Assembly: GCF_000732925.1 (NCBI RefSeq)
Contig: NZ_CP008953.1
Coordinates: forward strand, 2,232,001-2,296,000
Source of the DNA: Amycolatopsis japonica
Lineage (GTDB): Bacteria > Actinomycetota > Actinomycetes > Mycobacteriales > Pseudonocardiaceae
Direction: 5' to 3'
Length of the DNA: 64,000 bases
The notes under the pieces were generated by a model. It did no database searches, was not told the DNA's origin, and saw only the letters and a list, made by a program, of their open reading frames with translations. The position numbers and the translations under genes are program-made. The number at the start of each line of letters is the position of its first letter. Positions within the stretch are counted from its first letter, which is position 1. Below, one piece after another: positions 37,219 to 45,391 of the stretch.

Positions 37219-37953
37219 CTAGGGTGTCCGCCTGCGCAAGGTCGCCGCGCCGAGGACCAGCGCCGCCAGGGCACACGCCCCGACGATGATCAGGTTCCGG
37301 ATCAGCGTCGCGTCCACGGTGCCCGACGTGGTGACCCGGGTGAGGGCCTCGACGGCGTACGAAAGCGGCATCACGTTCGAAAGCCAGTTCAGGAGCCAGC
37401 CCATTTCCCCGCGCGGCACGAACAGGCCGCACAGCAGGATCTGCGGCAGCACGAACAGCGGCATGAACTGCACCGCCTGGAATTCGGTCCGCGCGAACGC
37501 GCTCACGAACAGGCCGAGCGCCATCCCGAGGAGCGCGTCGAGGACGGCGATGAGCAGCAGCATCCCGATCGAGCCCGCGATGTCGAGGCCCAGCCAGGCG
37601 AGCGACACCCCGGCGGCGACGCCGACCTGCACTATCGCGATCGAGCCGAACGCGAGCGCGTAACCGAAGAGCAGGTCCATCCTGCCGATCGGCAGGGTCA
37701 TCAGCCGTTCCAGCGTGGCCGTGGTGCGCTCGCGCAGGGTCGTGATCGAGGTGATCAGGAACATGATCAAGAACGGGAAGACACCGAGCAACGCCGGCGC
37801 GACGCGGCTGAACACCGCTTCGGAGTTGAAGACGAAGCGCAGCAGCACCATCAGCAGCGACGGCACGACGATCAGCATCGCGACGGTGCGTGGATCGTGC
37901 CGGAGCTGCAGGAGGATTCGGCGGGCCGTGGCGAGGGTCAAGGCGGGGTTCAT
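37219..37953 (-). CDS. ABC-2 type transporter permease
   Basis: Membrane protein of 244 residues with about six helices; the ABC-2 pattern includes the N-terminal RRILLQLRHDPRTVAMLIVVPSLLM, TTLRERTTATLERLMTLPI and MPLSYAVEALTRV. It pairs with the ATPase gene that overlaps it by four bases, forming a drug- or lipid-exporter of the DrrAB/NodJ type. Cargo unknown. Confidence 0.9.
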   Translation of the reverse strand: MNPALTLATARRILLQLRHDPRTVAMLIVVPSLLMVLLRFVFNSEAVFSRVAPALLGVFPFLIMFLITSITTLRERTTATLERLMTLPIGRMDLLFGYALAFGSIAIVQVGVAAGVSLAWLGLDIAGSIGMLLLIAVLDALLGMALGLFVSAFARTEFQAVQFMPLFVLPQILLCGLFVPRGEMGWLLNWLSNVMPLSYAVEALTRVTTSGTVDATLIRNLIIVGACALAALVLGAATLRRRTP

Positions 37954-38675
37954 GACGGGCTCACCTCGGTCTCGCGGACCAGCCGCAGGAACGCCTGCTC
38001 CAGATCGGTCGTGCCGGTGCGCTCGCGCAGCCCGGCCGGGGTGTCGTCGGCGAGGATCCGGCCTTCGCGCATGAGCAGCAGACGGTCGCAGCGCGCGGCC
38101 TCGTCCATGACGTGGCTGGACACCAGCAGTGTCGCCCCGCCCTCGGCGAGACGGCGGAAAAGTGCCCAGAGTTCGTCGCGGAGCACGGGATCCAGGCCGA
38201 CGGTCGGTTCGTCGAGGACGAGCAGTTCGGGCTTCCCGAGCAACGCGACCGCGAGGTTGGCGCGGCTGTGCTGGCCACCCGACAGGGCGCCGACGAGCTT
38301 GCCCGCGTGATCGGCGAGCCCGACCTCGCCGATCACTCTGTCCACATCGGACATCGGCGCGCGGAGCACGGAAGCGAAGTAGCGCAAGGCTTCCGTGATG
38401 GTCAGGTCGGCGTAGATGGCCGGGTTCTGGGTGGCGTAGCCGATCAACCGCCGCAGCGGCGGGCTGCCCGCGGGATGGTCGAGCACGGTGACCTCGCCCG
38501 CGGCGACGATCTGCACGCCGACGATCGAGCGCATCAGCGTCGTCTTGCCGCAGCCACTGGGACCGAGCAGGCCGGTGATCCGGCCGCGCGGCGTCGCGAA
38601 ACCGATGTCCCTGACGACCTCACGGCCGCCGCGGACGACCCGCAGGCCGGTCACTGAGATCGCTGAATTAGCCAT
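37950..38675 (-). CDS. ABC transporter ATP-binding protein
   Basis: Nucleotide-binding subunit of 241 residues: Walker A GPSGCGKTTLMRS, Q-loop in YATQNPAIYADLTI, Walker B LLVLDEPTVGLDPVL and the H-loop VSSHVMDEA. The signature motif is unusual (ALSGGQHSR). The ATG at 38675 starts the MANSAISVTGL frame and lacks a ribosome site, so it may be leaderless; an ATG at 38705 is the alternative. Couples to the permease by a four-base overlap. Confidence 0.92.
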   Translation of the reverse strand: MANSAISVTGLRVVRGGREVVRDIGFATPRGRITGLLGPSGCGKTTLMRSIVGVQIVAAGEVTVLDHPAGSPPLRRLIGYATQNPAIYADLTITEALRYFASVLRAPMSDVDRVIGEVGLADHAGKLVGALSGGQHSRANLAVALLGKPELLVLDEPTVGLDPVLRDELWALFRRLAEGGATLLVSSHVMDEAARCDRLLLMREGRILADDTPAGLRERTGTTDLEQAFLRLVRETEVSPS

Positions 38676-38762
38676 GCGTTTAATTCTGCGCCCGTTGAGA
38701 AGCACGAGTCAAGAGGGTCGTGGGGCGTTGAATGTCCTGGCTCCTCCGCACAGGGATTCGTT

Positions 38763-38803
38763 GATGAAGGATTTGGGACAGTGAACGTCCCAAATCCTTC
38801 ATC
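38763..38803. repeat. hairpin, GATGAAGGATTTGGGAC type
   Basis: Perfect 17-bp arms, GATGAAGGATTTGGGAC and its complement, around a seven-base loop. It shares the ATGAAGG edge with the other palindromes of this window. Confidence 0.65.
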
Positions 38804-38872
38804 GACAACGCTCGCCCCGGTCTGGAACGAATCCCGCCCATGTCCGGTTCAGACGTAGATCACCGAATACCG

Positions 38873-38927
38873 GTCCGTGAAGCCCTCCTTGAGGGACTCT
38901 GGGTCCCTCAAGGAGGCCTTCACGGAC
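38873..38927. repeat. hairpin, GTCCGTGAAGG type
   Basis: GTCCGTGAAG, then CCTCCTTGAGGGAC, pair with their complements around a short CTCTGG centre, with one bulged base. The outer GTCCGTG resembles the edge of the 15459 hairpin. Confidence 0.65.
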
Positions 38928-38966
38928 TTGCGGATCGCCACACTCGCCCCAGTAGCCGCATCAGCT

Positions 38967-39021
38967 GTACATGAAGGCCCCCTTCACTGCGTCTAGCGCA
39001 ATAAAGGGGGCCTTCATGTAC
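38967..39021. repeat. hairpin, family B (imperfect copy)
   Basis: GTACATGAAGGCCCCCTT and its complement close a 55-bp palindrome with centre GCGTCTAGCGC. It is a diverged copy of the 26558 and 58508 elements, with changes near the centre that are not compensated on both arms. Confidence 0.7.
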
Positions 39022-39050
39022 CTCAAGCGGGGCGCGTCACGAGGGGAGGC

Positions 39051-39974
39051 TCATGGCACCAGGACGAGCTTGCCCCGGACGTGGCCCGCCTCGCTCTCGT
39101 CCTGGGCCGCGGCCGCCTCGGCGAGCGGGTAGACCCGGGCGATCGGCAGGTCGAGCTTGCCTTCGGCGGCGAGCGCGGCGCCTTCGGCCAGCGAGCCGGG
39201 CACCTGCTCGGCCGGAGTCCCCGACGTGAAGCGGACACCGTGGTCGGCCGCGTCCGGAGCGGCGATGGTGATGACCCGCTTCGGGCCACCGGTCAGTTCG
39301 ACCAGGGTGGCCAGCGAGCCACGCCCGGAAGCGTCGAAGGACGCGTCGACGCCCTGCGGTGCGACGCCGCGTACGCGCGCGGAGAGTCCTTCGCCGTACT
39401 GCACCGGCACAGCGCCCAGAGAGCGCAGGTACTCGTGGTTCCCTTCGCTCGCGGTGCCCACCACGGTCAGCCCGCGCGCGACGGCGAGCTGCACGGCGAT
39501 GGTGCCGACACCTCCCGCGGCGCCGTCGATGAGCAGCGTCTCGCCCTTCTGGAGATCCAGCAGGTTGAGCGCGCGATAGGCGGTGCTGACGACAGCGGGC
39601 AGCGCCGCGGCCAGCTCCCACGAGAGCGACTCGGGCTTGCGGATCAGGCTCGCGGGCTTCGCGAGGACGTACTCCGCGTATCCGCCCGCCCCGGAGCCGA
39701 GCACCTCGTCACCGGCCGCGAACTCGGACACGCCCTCGCCGACCGCGTCGATCACGCCGGCGATGTCGCCACCGGGGATGGCGGGGAACTCCGTCGGGAA
39801 CACCTCGGCCATCAGCCCGGAGCGGATCTTCCAGTCGATCGGGTTCACGCTCGCGGCCCGGACGGCGACCCGCACCTGGCCGGGGCCCGGCTCGGGCAGC
39901 TCCCGCTCGAGGACGCGCAGGACCCCGGAGTCGCCGTACTCGGTGAACGCGATGGAGCGGTAGGTGTCCGTCAT
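39051..39974 (-). CDS. NADP-dependent MDR oxidoreductase (quinone reductase-like)
   Basis: Medium-chain dehydrogenase/reductase of 307 residues without structural zinc cysteines. FTEYGDSGVLRVLERELPEP, AASVNPIDWKIRSG, FPAIPGGDIAGVIDAVGEGV and the cofactor loop LLIDGAAGGVGTIAVQLAVARG are typical of the zeta-crystallin/quinone reductase branch. Substrate unknown. It follows the sigma/membrane-protein pair by 28 bp and may be in their operon. Confidence 0.88.
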   Translation of the reverse strand: MTDTYRSIAFTEYGDSGVLRVLERELPEPGPGQVRVAVRAASVNPIDWKIRSGLMAEVFPTEFPAIPGGDIAGVIDAVGEGVSEFAAGDEVLGSGAGGYAEYVLAKPASLIRKPESLSWELAAALPAVVSTAYRALNLLDLQKGETLLIDGAAGGVGTIAVQLAVARGLTVVGTASEGNHEYLRSLGAVPVQYGEGLSARVRGVAPQGVDASFDASGRGSLATLVELTGGPKRVITIAAPDAADHGVRFTSGTPAEQVPGSLAEGAALAAEGKLDLPIARVYPLAEAAAAQDESEAGHVRGKLVLVP

Positions 39975-40002
39975 GCCGTCGACAACCCCCGCCCGTCCGT
40001 CA

Positions 40003-41001
40003 CTATTCCGGCGGCTTCCCGAACCAGCTGTAATCGCCGGGGATCAGCTGGACGCCGTTCGCGATGTCGAGCAGGGTCGCCTGGTCCCGTTTGCCGGACA
40101 CGGTGAGCCACCGCCCGCCCTCCACCTGGACGGCGACCGTTTCGTCCTGCTGCCCGAGCCGCCCGGTCCGCTGCGGCAGGAAGAAGCCGTCGGCACCCCT
40201 GACCTTGAGCGGCACGGGCGTGGCGTCGCCCGAGTCCGGCCGTTCGGCGCGGAGCGACGCCGTGACGACCGCCGCCGCGGTGGGTTGCCCGGTACGGGTG
40301 GCTTCGAGTTCGGTCGCGCCCCCGCCGACGGTCATGAACAGGTTCACCCCGGACAGCTCCAGGTCGGTGGGCAGCCTGCCGAACCGCAGTTCGCCCGAAA
40401 CCCGGGCACGGTCGTCCCTGACCATCTCGTCCGCGATCCGCTGGCCGACGCCGCGCGGGTCCTTCACCCCGACCAGCGTCAAGCTCAGCAGGTACGTGTC
40501 GTCGGGCGACCAGGTCAGCATCGTCCCGTCGCCGTAGACCTCCGCGACCATCCCGACGCGGCCGTGCACGATGATCTGGTTCGGCGCGGGCGCGATCGTC
40601 CACGGTCCGCCCCGGTCGTCCAGCGGTGTGGTGGTCAGCCGCAGCTGCCCGACCTCGCCGTTGCTCCACGTCCTGGTCTGCGGTCCCGGGTAGGGCTTCG
40701 CGCTCCGGGTCAGCTCCTTGAAGCCGTCGGGCAGCCAGCCGGGTTTGTACGGCAGCACCGCCCAATCGGCGTTGCGCGGCGAGGCGGGGGTGACCGTGGT
40801 GTAGGCCCGCAGGCCCAGCGGGACGCCGAGCGCGATGATCGCGACCGCCGCCGCGACCAGTGCCAAGGCCATCGTCGGACGGCGTGACGGCCGCTGGGCC
40901 AGCGCGTCGCGGATCTCGGCACCGTCGGGCGCCCGCGCCGCCAGGTGTTCGAGGCTCTCCCGGATCAGGTCCTCGGTGTGCTCGTCACTCAGTCGGGTCA
41001 T
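40003..41001 (-). CDS. membrane protein downstream of SigE-family sigma factor (possible anti-sigma partner)
   Basis: Protein of 332 residues: a cytosolic N-terminus (about 1-43, MTRLSDEHTEDLIRESLEHL), one transmembrane helix at about 44-66, and an extracytoplasmic domain to the end. I recognise no anti-sigma zinc motif (HxxxCxxC). Topology and a four-base overlap with the sigma gene suggest it restrains or senses for the sigma factor; this is inferred. The longer frame to 41826 is an antisense shadow of the phytase gene. Confidence 0.65.
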   Translation of the reverse strand: MTRLSDEHTEDLIRESLEHLAARAPDGAEIRDALAQRPSRRPTMALALVAAAVAIIALGVPLGLRAYTTVTPASPRNADWAVLPYKPGWLPDGFKELTRSAKPYPGPQTRTWSNGEVGQLRLTTTPLDDRGGPWTIAPAPNQIIVHGRVGMVAEVYGDGTMLTWSPDDTYLLSLTLVGVKDPRGVGQRIADEMVRDDRARVSGELRFGRLPTDLELSGVNLFMTVGGGATELEATRTGQPTAAAVVTASLRAERPDSGDATPVPLKVRGADGFFLPQRTGRLGQQDETVAVQVEGGRWLTVSGKRDQATLLDIANGVQLIPGDYSWFGKPPE

Positions 41002-41507
41002 TTGCGGGCTCCCGTGGGCTGCACGGACGAGGACGGCCCGGTTTCCCGCAGCGTCGAGAGCGCGCGCGAAATCTGGCTGCGCACGGTCGACGTCGCGCAG
41101 CGGAGCACCGCGCCGATCTCCTCGTCGGAGTAGTTCTCGTAGTAGCGGAGCACGATCGCGGCGCGTTGTTTGCGCGGGAGCTTCGCGAGCCGGTCCAGCA
41201 TCGCGTCGCGTTCGTCGTACTCGATGGCGTGATCGGAGACCGGTGGGCTCACCAGGTCGAGCACTTCCGGTGACGACGGTGTCACCCGGCGGACCGCCAG
41301 CCGCCTTCGCCACGAGAGGTACTCGTTGGTCACCATCCGGCGGACGTAGGTCGGTGGCGAGTCGATCTTCGGCCAGCGTTGCTGAGCACGCAGCAGCACG
41401 TCCTGGACGATGTCCTGCGCCAGGTACGGATCGTCGGTCAGGACGGTCGCGTAGCGCAGGAGCCCGTCCAGGCGATCCGCGACGAACTCGTCGAAGCTCG
41501 CAGGCAC
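40998..41507 (-). CDS. SigE-family (ECF-type) RNA polymerase sigma factor
   Basis: Protein of 169 residues with region 2 (DDPYLAQDIVQDVLLRAQQRWPKI, YVRRMVTNEYLSWRR) and region 4 (LPRKQRAAIVLRYYENYSDEEIGAVLRCATSTVRSQISRAL). Such factors redirect RNA polymerase in envelope or stress responses. GTG start with AGGGGG upstream. It overlaps the membrane-protein gene by four bases. A stable hairpin sits just before its ribosome site. Confidence 0.9.
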   Translation of the reverse strand: MPASFDEFVADRLDGLLRYATVLTDDPYLAQDIVQDVLLRAQQRWPKIDSPPTYVRRMVTNEYLSWRRRLAVRRVTPSSPEVLDLVSPPVSDHAIEYDERDAMLDRLAKLPRKQRAAIVLRYYENYSDEEIGAVLRCATSTVRSQISRALSTLRETGPSSSVQPTGARK

Positions 41508-41517
41508 GTGTCCCCCT

Positions 41518-41561
41518 CAGCCGGTGGTCTCCCTCTAAGGACGCGCGAGACCACCCGGCTG
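41518..41561. terminator. hairpin between phytase and sigma-factor genes
   Basis: CAGCCGGTGGTCTC pairs with GAGACCACCCGGCTG (one bulge) around a 15-base loop. It follows the phytase stop by 36 bp on the minus strand and ends 11 bp before the sigma GTG. It is probably the phytase terminator; a leader structure masking sigma translation is the alternative. Confidence 0.5.
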
Positions 41562-41596
41562 ATGCATCGGGAGCGGAACTTTCTCGGTGAACGTGA

Positions 41597-42811
41597 TCAC
41601 CGCACGGCGGTCTCCAGCCGGACGAAGGCGAACCCGGTCGTCGCGAGTTCCTCACCCGCGGGGTCGGTGGCCGCCGGGCGGCGTTCGCCGTCGTGCACCA
41701 CCAGCAGGCCGTGCGGGAACAGCGGCCCCAGCGGCCGGGTGGTGATCGCGGCGCCGTCGGAGTGCTCGACCGAGTCGGTCCCGCGTCCGGCGACGATCCG
41801 GAAATCGCGCCGCGGGGTGCCGTCACGGTCGTAGACCACGAACCGCGAGTCGCCCTGGCTCGACGCGAGCAGCTTGCCGTCGGCCAGGGCCAGCCCCTCG
41901 GCGTCCGCCGTCAGCCACTCGCCGCCGAAGCCGGGGTCGGGGCCGTCGGCGACGCATTCCTCGGTCGCCTCGTCGAAGCGTTGCGGAACCCCGAACGACC
42001 GCACCTTGTCGATCAGTTCCGGACGGCCGAAACCGGCGCCGTGCACCGGGATCCGCCAGATCCCGACGTCCTCCTGCGCGGTGTAGAGCACGTGGTTCCC
42101 GGCGTCGAGGATCGACCCCTCCAGCTGCGGCCGCTCGTCCGGTTCGCCGCAGGGCGACCACGTCTTCCCGTTCGGCAGCCGGAACTCCGACGGCAGGTCG
42201 ATCGTGCCGATCGGCGCCGTGCCGACCGTGCCGTCCGCTTTGTCGACAAGTCGCAAGAGCGCCACGCGGGTCTCGTGCCGCCGGGTCACCGCGACCCAGC
42301 GCGCGCCGGTGCGCGGATCACGACCGGCGGTGAGGCCGTACGCGGTCCGCTGTTCGTCTACTTCGGACTCCGACGCGGAGAAGACCGGTGGGGCGTAAGG
42401 ATCCGTGACGTCACGCAGCACCCGCGAGCCGGCCGCGGCACCGGCCGGGTCGATCCGGTAGACGCGCACGCGGTCCCGGCCGCGGTCGCTCACCACGGCG
42501 AGATCGCCGACGACGTCGACGTTGTTGAACCGGCCGCCCCCGGGAACGGCGAGATGCTGCAACTGCCGCGCCTTCAGGTCGAACGCGGCCAGCCCGCCTT
42601 CCTTGAGCGTGCCGAGTACGACGCTGGCCGAAGGGTCCTTCGGGTGGACCCAGATCGCCGGGTCGTCGGCGTCGGCGTTCGCCGGGTCCGCGCCCTTGTC
42701 GTCGACGTACGCCCCGGTCTGTGCCACGGGAGAGGGGTTCTGGCCAGCTTCGGCCGGCACTCCGGCGAGAAGGGAGGCCGCCAGCAAGGGGAGTAGGGCA
42801 GCGATGCGCAT
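41597..42811 (-). CDS. secreted beta-propeller phytase
   Basis: 3-phytase-type enzyme of 404 residues that releases phosphate from phytate with calcium. A signal peptide (about 1-22, cleavage near AEA-G) is followed by the BPP motifs DADDPAIWVHP, GGRFNNVDVV, LYTAQEDVGIWRIP, TADAEGLALA and SSQGDSRFVVYDRDG, spread over six blades. Extracellular or cell-wall located, it fits phosphate scavenging. A TetR gene lies 10 bp upstream on the same strand, so the two are probably co-transcribed. Confidence 0.9.
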   Translation of the reverse strand: MRIAALLPLLAASLLAGVPAEAGQNPSPVAQTGAYVDDKGADPANADADDPAIWVHPKDPSASVVLGTLKEGGLAAFDLKARQLQHLAVPGGGRFNNVDVVGDLAVVSDRGRDRVRVYRIDPAGAAAGSRVLRDVTDPYAPPVFSASESEVDEQRTAYGLTAGRDPRTGARWVAVTRRHETRVALLRLVDKADGTVGTAPIGTIDLPSEFRLPNGKTWSPCGEPDERPQLEGSILDAGNHVLYTAQEDVGIWRIPVHGAGFGRPELIDKVRSFGVPQRFDEATEECVADGPDPGFGGEWLTADAEGLALADGKLLASSQGDSRFVVYDRDGTPRRDFRIVAGRGTDSVEHSDGAAITTRPLGPLFPHGLLVVHDGERRPAATDPAGEELATTGFAFVRLETAVR

Positions 42812-42821
42812 TCCCGGGAAG

Positions 42822-43424
42822 TTAGCCGCGTGGAGTGTCCGGCCGGTGAACGTCGGGGGTCAGGTAGTACTGCGCGACCGGCGCCAGCATCGCGACGATC
42901 TCGTCCTCCGAGGCGGCGGCCAGCGGCGGGAGCCCGATGACGTAGCGCAGCAGCGCGAACCCGATCATCTGCGCGGCGATCCCGGCCACCCGGACCTTCG
43001 GCACGCCGCGCGCCTCGGCGACCCGCGCCAGCACCGCCCGCTCCAGGAACTGCCGCATCATGGTCGCGACCTGCTCGTTGGTGGTCGCGGACCGGATCAT
43101 CGCCAGGAACGGCGCGCGGCCCTCGGGAACCTGCCAGAGGCCGAGGAACGCGCGGACGAGGCGCTCGCCGATCTCGTCCTCGGGGCCATCGAGGATCCGG
43201 GGGACCAGCTCGCCCGGGTCGACCGGCAGGTTCATCGACATGGCGAAGAGCCGTTGCTTGGTGCCGAAGAAATGGTGCAGCAGCGCGGCGTTGACCCCGG
43301 CGTCGGCCGCGATTCCGCGGACGGTCGCCCCGTCGTAGCCCTGTTCGGCGAACCTGCGCCGTGCCGCGTCGAGGATCACCTCCCGCGTCTCGGTCTGCCC
43401 CGGCCGCCGCCCCGCCTGTGCCAT
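42822..43424 (-). CDS. TetR family regulator (paralogue of 47066)
   Basis: Protein of 200 residues; helix-turn-helix [31 protein letters not shown] at about 30-60. The C-terminal domain ([25 protein letters not shown]) is clearly related to the TetR at 47066-47671, including the segment before the stop (APVAQYYLT and APTVQRYLT). Target unknown; the downstream phytase gene is a candidate by position. Confidence 0.88.
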   Translation of the reverse strand: MAQAGRRPGQTETREVILDAARRRFAEQGYDGATVRGIAADAGVNAALLHHFFGTKQRLFAMSMNLPVDPGELVPRILDGPEDEIGERLVRAFLGLWQVPEGRAPFLAMIRSATTNEQVATMMRQFLERAVLARVAEARGVPKVRVAGIAAQMIGFALLRYVIGLPPLAAASEDEIVAMLAPVAQYYLTPDVHRPDTPRG

Positions 43425-43449
43425 TCCGCGAGCTTAGAACGCCCTTGAC

Positions 43450-43455
43450 TACGCT
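43450..43455 (+). promoter_or_regulatory. -10 element before hisF
   Basis: TACGCT lies seven bases before the hisF ATG with no ribosome site, suggesting an independent leaderless promoter for hisF after the inserted block. Confidence 0.35.
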
Positions 43456-43462
43456 TGTCCCC

Positions 43463-44236
43463 ATGTCAGTCGCAGTCAGGGTCATCCCGTGTCTCGACGT
43501 CGACGCGGGCCGTGTGGTGAAGGGCGTCAACTTCGCCGACCTGCGCGACGCCGGCGACCCCGTCGAACTCGCCCGCCTGTACGACGCCGAGGGCGCGGAC
43601 GAGCTCACGTTCCTCGACGTCACGGCCTCCTCCGGGGACCGCGAGACCACCTTCGACGTGGTCCGCCGGACCGCGGAGCAGGTGTTCATCCCGCTCACCG
43701 TCGGTGGCGGCGTGCGCACGAACGACGACGTCAACCGGCTGCTGCGCACCGGTGCGGACAAGGTGAGCATCAACACCGCCGCCATCGCCCGGCCGGAGTT
43801 CCTGCGCGAGGCGTCCCGCCGGTTCGGCGCGCAGTGCGTCGTGCTGTCGGTGGACGCGCGCCGGGTCCCCGAGGGCACCGAACCGACCCCGTCCGGCTTC
43901 GAGGTGACCACCCACGGCGGTCGCCGCGGCACCGGGATCGACGCCGTCGAATGGGCCGCGCGCGGCGAGGAACTCGGTGTCGGCGAGATCCTGCTCAACT
44001 CGATGGACGCCGACGGCACGAAGAACGGCTTCGACCTCGAACTCCTCACCCAGGTGCGCGCGGCCGTCCGTGTCCCGGTGATCGCCAGCGGCGGCGCCGG
44101 CGCGCTGGAGCATTTCCTGCCCGCCGTCGAAGCGGGCGCGGACGCGGTGCTCGCGGCCAGCGTGTTCCACTTCGGACAGTTGAAGATCGGCGAGGTCAAG
44201 GGCGCGCTGCGCGCCGGGGGAGTCGTGGTCCGGTGA
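43463..44236 (+). CDS. hisF: imidazole glycerol phosphate synthase, cyclase subunit
   Basis: TIM-barrel cyclase of 257 residues. With HisH it makes imidazole-glycerol phosphate and AICAR. Catalytic Asp residues are in [16 protein letters not shown] and [15 protein letters not shown]; phosphate-binding GG motifs are VGGGVR and ASGGAGAL. Its TGA overlaps the next GTG by four bases. Confidence 0.97.
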   Translation: MSVAVRVIPCLDVDAGRVVKGVNFADLRDAGDPVELARLYDAEGADELTFLDVTASSGDRETTFDVVRRTAEQVFIPLTVGGGVRTNDDVNRLLRTGADKVSINTAAIARPEFLREASRRFGAQCVVLSVDARRVPEGTEPTPSGFEVTTHGGRRGTGIDAVEWAARGEELGVGEILLNSMDADGTKNGFDLELLTQVRAAVRVPVIASGGAGALEHFLPAVEAGADAVLAASVFHFGQLKIGEVKGALRAGGVVVR

Positions 44237-44622
44237 TCGCGGGCAAGTGGAAGGCCGCCACCGAGGTCAAGGTCGTCTGCGCGCTGCTGCTCGGGCTCGC
44301 CGTCGCGTACCTCGCGATGGCCGGGATCCTCATGTTCGCGCCGTATTCGTCCGCGCGGACGTTCCTGCTGCCGGGGACGTCGCTGGTCCTCGGCGGTCTC
44401 GTCGTCGCGGGCCTGGTGCTCAAGATGTCGTCCGCGCGGTTCGCCGGGTTCGCGGTCAGCTTCCTTTTCGGGCTGCTGCACGCGCTGTCGATGCTGGCGG
44501 CGGAACTCTTCTGGGTGAAGATCGTCTCCGGGATCCTCTTCGCCGGGTACATCTACACGGCGGTCCTGCTCAACTCGATGCCGGTGAAACGGCACCTTCT
44601 CGGAGCCACGAATGACGCTTGA
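44233..44622 (+). CDS. membrane protein inserted between hisF and hisI
   Basis: Protein of 129 residues with about four hydrophobic helices (near 14-36, 44-62, 68-90 and 92-112) and a positive C-terminus ([11 protein letters not shown]). I do not recognise it. The GTG overlaps hisF by four bases and its end overlaps hisI by 11 bases, so it is translated in the histidine operon. A link to histidine synthesis or uptake is only positional. Confidence 0.7.
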   Translation: MIAGKWKAATEVKVVCALLLGLAVAYLAMAGILMFAPYSSARTFLLPGTSLVLGGLVVAGLVLKMSSARFAGFAVSFLFGLLHALSMLAAELFWVKIVSGILFAGYIYTAVLLNSMPVKRHLLGATNDA

Positions 44623-44968
44623 CCCCGCCCTCTCGGATCGCTTGAAGCGCAACGCCGACGGGCTCATCGCGGCCGTCGTCGTCGAACACTCCACATCGGA
44701 CGTGCTGATGATGGCGTGGATGAACGACGAGGCCCTCGAACGCACGCTCACGACCCGGCGGGGGACCTACTACTCGCGCAGCCGCAAGGAACTGTGGGTC
44801 AAGGGCGAGACGTCGGGCCACGTCCAGCACGTGCGCGAAGTGCGGATCGACTGCGACGGCGATACCGTCCTGCTGCGCGTCGACCAGACCGGCCCGGCCT
44901 GTCACACCGGCACGCACACCTGTTTCGACACCGACGAACGGCTGCTGCTGGCCGACGAGAGCGAGTAA
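44612..44968 (+). CDS. hisI: phosphoribosyl-AMP cyclohydrolase
   Basis: Zn/Mg enzyme of 118 residues opening the adenine ring of [42 protein letters not shown] and the metal site [20 protein letters not shown] are diagnostic. There is no fused HisE domain; hisE and hisG are not in the window. The ATG lies inside the 3' end of the preceding membrane gene. Confidence 0.97.
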   Translation: MTLDPALSDRLKRNADGLIAAVVVEHSTSDVLMMAWMNDEALERTLTTRRGTYYSRSRKELWVKGETSGHVQHVREVRIDCDGDTVLLRVDQTGPACHTGTHTCFDTDERLLLADESE

Positions 44969-44971
44969 CCC

Positions 44972-45334
44972 GTGAATGTCGTCGCCAACGTGCTGGTCGG
45001 CATCGTCGCGCTGATCCATCTGTACATCGTCGTGCTCGAGATGTTCCTGTGGACCACCCCGCGCGCTCGCGCCTCCTTCGGCACCACCGAGGAGTTCGCG
45101 AAGGAGAGCTCGGCGCTCGCGGCGAATCAGGGGCTGTACAACGGTTTCCTCGCCGCCGCGCTGATCTGGGGCCTGATCGCGACCGGCAGTACGGCGTGGC
45201 AGTTCAAGATCTACGGACTCGCGTGCGTGATCGTGGCCGGGCTCTACGGGACGGCGACGGCGAGCAAGAAGATCTTCTTCGTCCAGGTGGTGCCGGGCAC
45301 GCTGGCGCTGATCGCGGTGCTGGTCGCGGGCTGA
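44972..45334 (+). CDS. DUF1304 membrane protein
   Basis: Protein of 120 residues with four hydrophobic helices. HLYIVVLEMFLWTTPRARASFGT and ANQGLYNGFLAAALIWG are the DUF1304 signature. Function unknown. GTG start three bases after the hisI stop, so probably co-transcribed with it. Confidence 0.85.
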   Translation: MNVVANVLVGIVALIHLYIVVLEMFLWTTPRARASFGTTEEFAKESSALAANQGLYNGFLAAALIWGLIATGSTAWQFKIYGLACVIVAGLYGTATASKKIFFVQVVPGTLALIAVLVAG

Positions 45335-45391
45335 CGCCGTCGGGACCTTGGTCCTATCCCCGAATTCCCCTTGCGGGCGTACGCTTTTTCC

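Larger units (their letters stand above)
38676..39050. other. 375-bp intergenic region carrying three hairpins
   Basis: It lies between the ABC ATPase start and the stop of the upstream oxidoreductase gene, both leftward. No gene is seen. Three separate long palindromes are described individually. This is the only place in the window where the hairpin families stand between co-directional genes. Confidence 0.6.
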
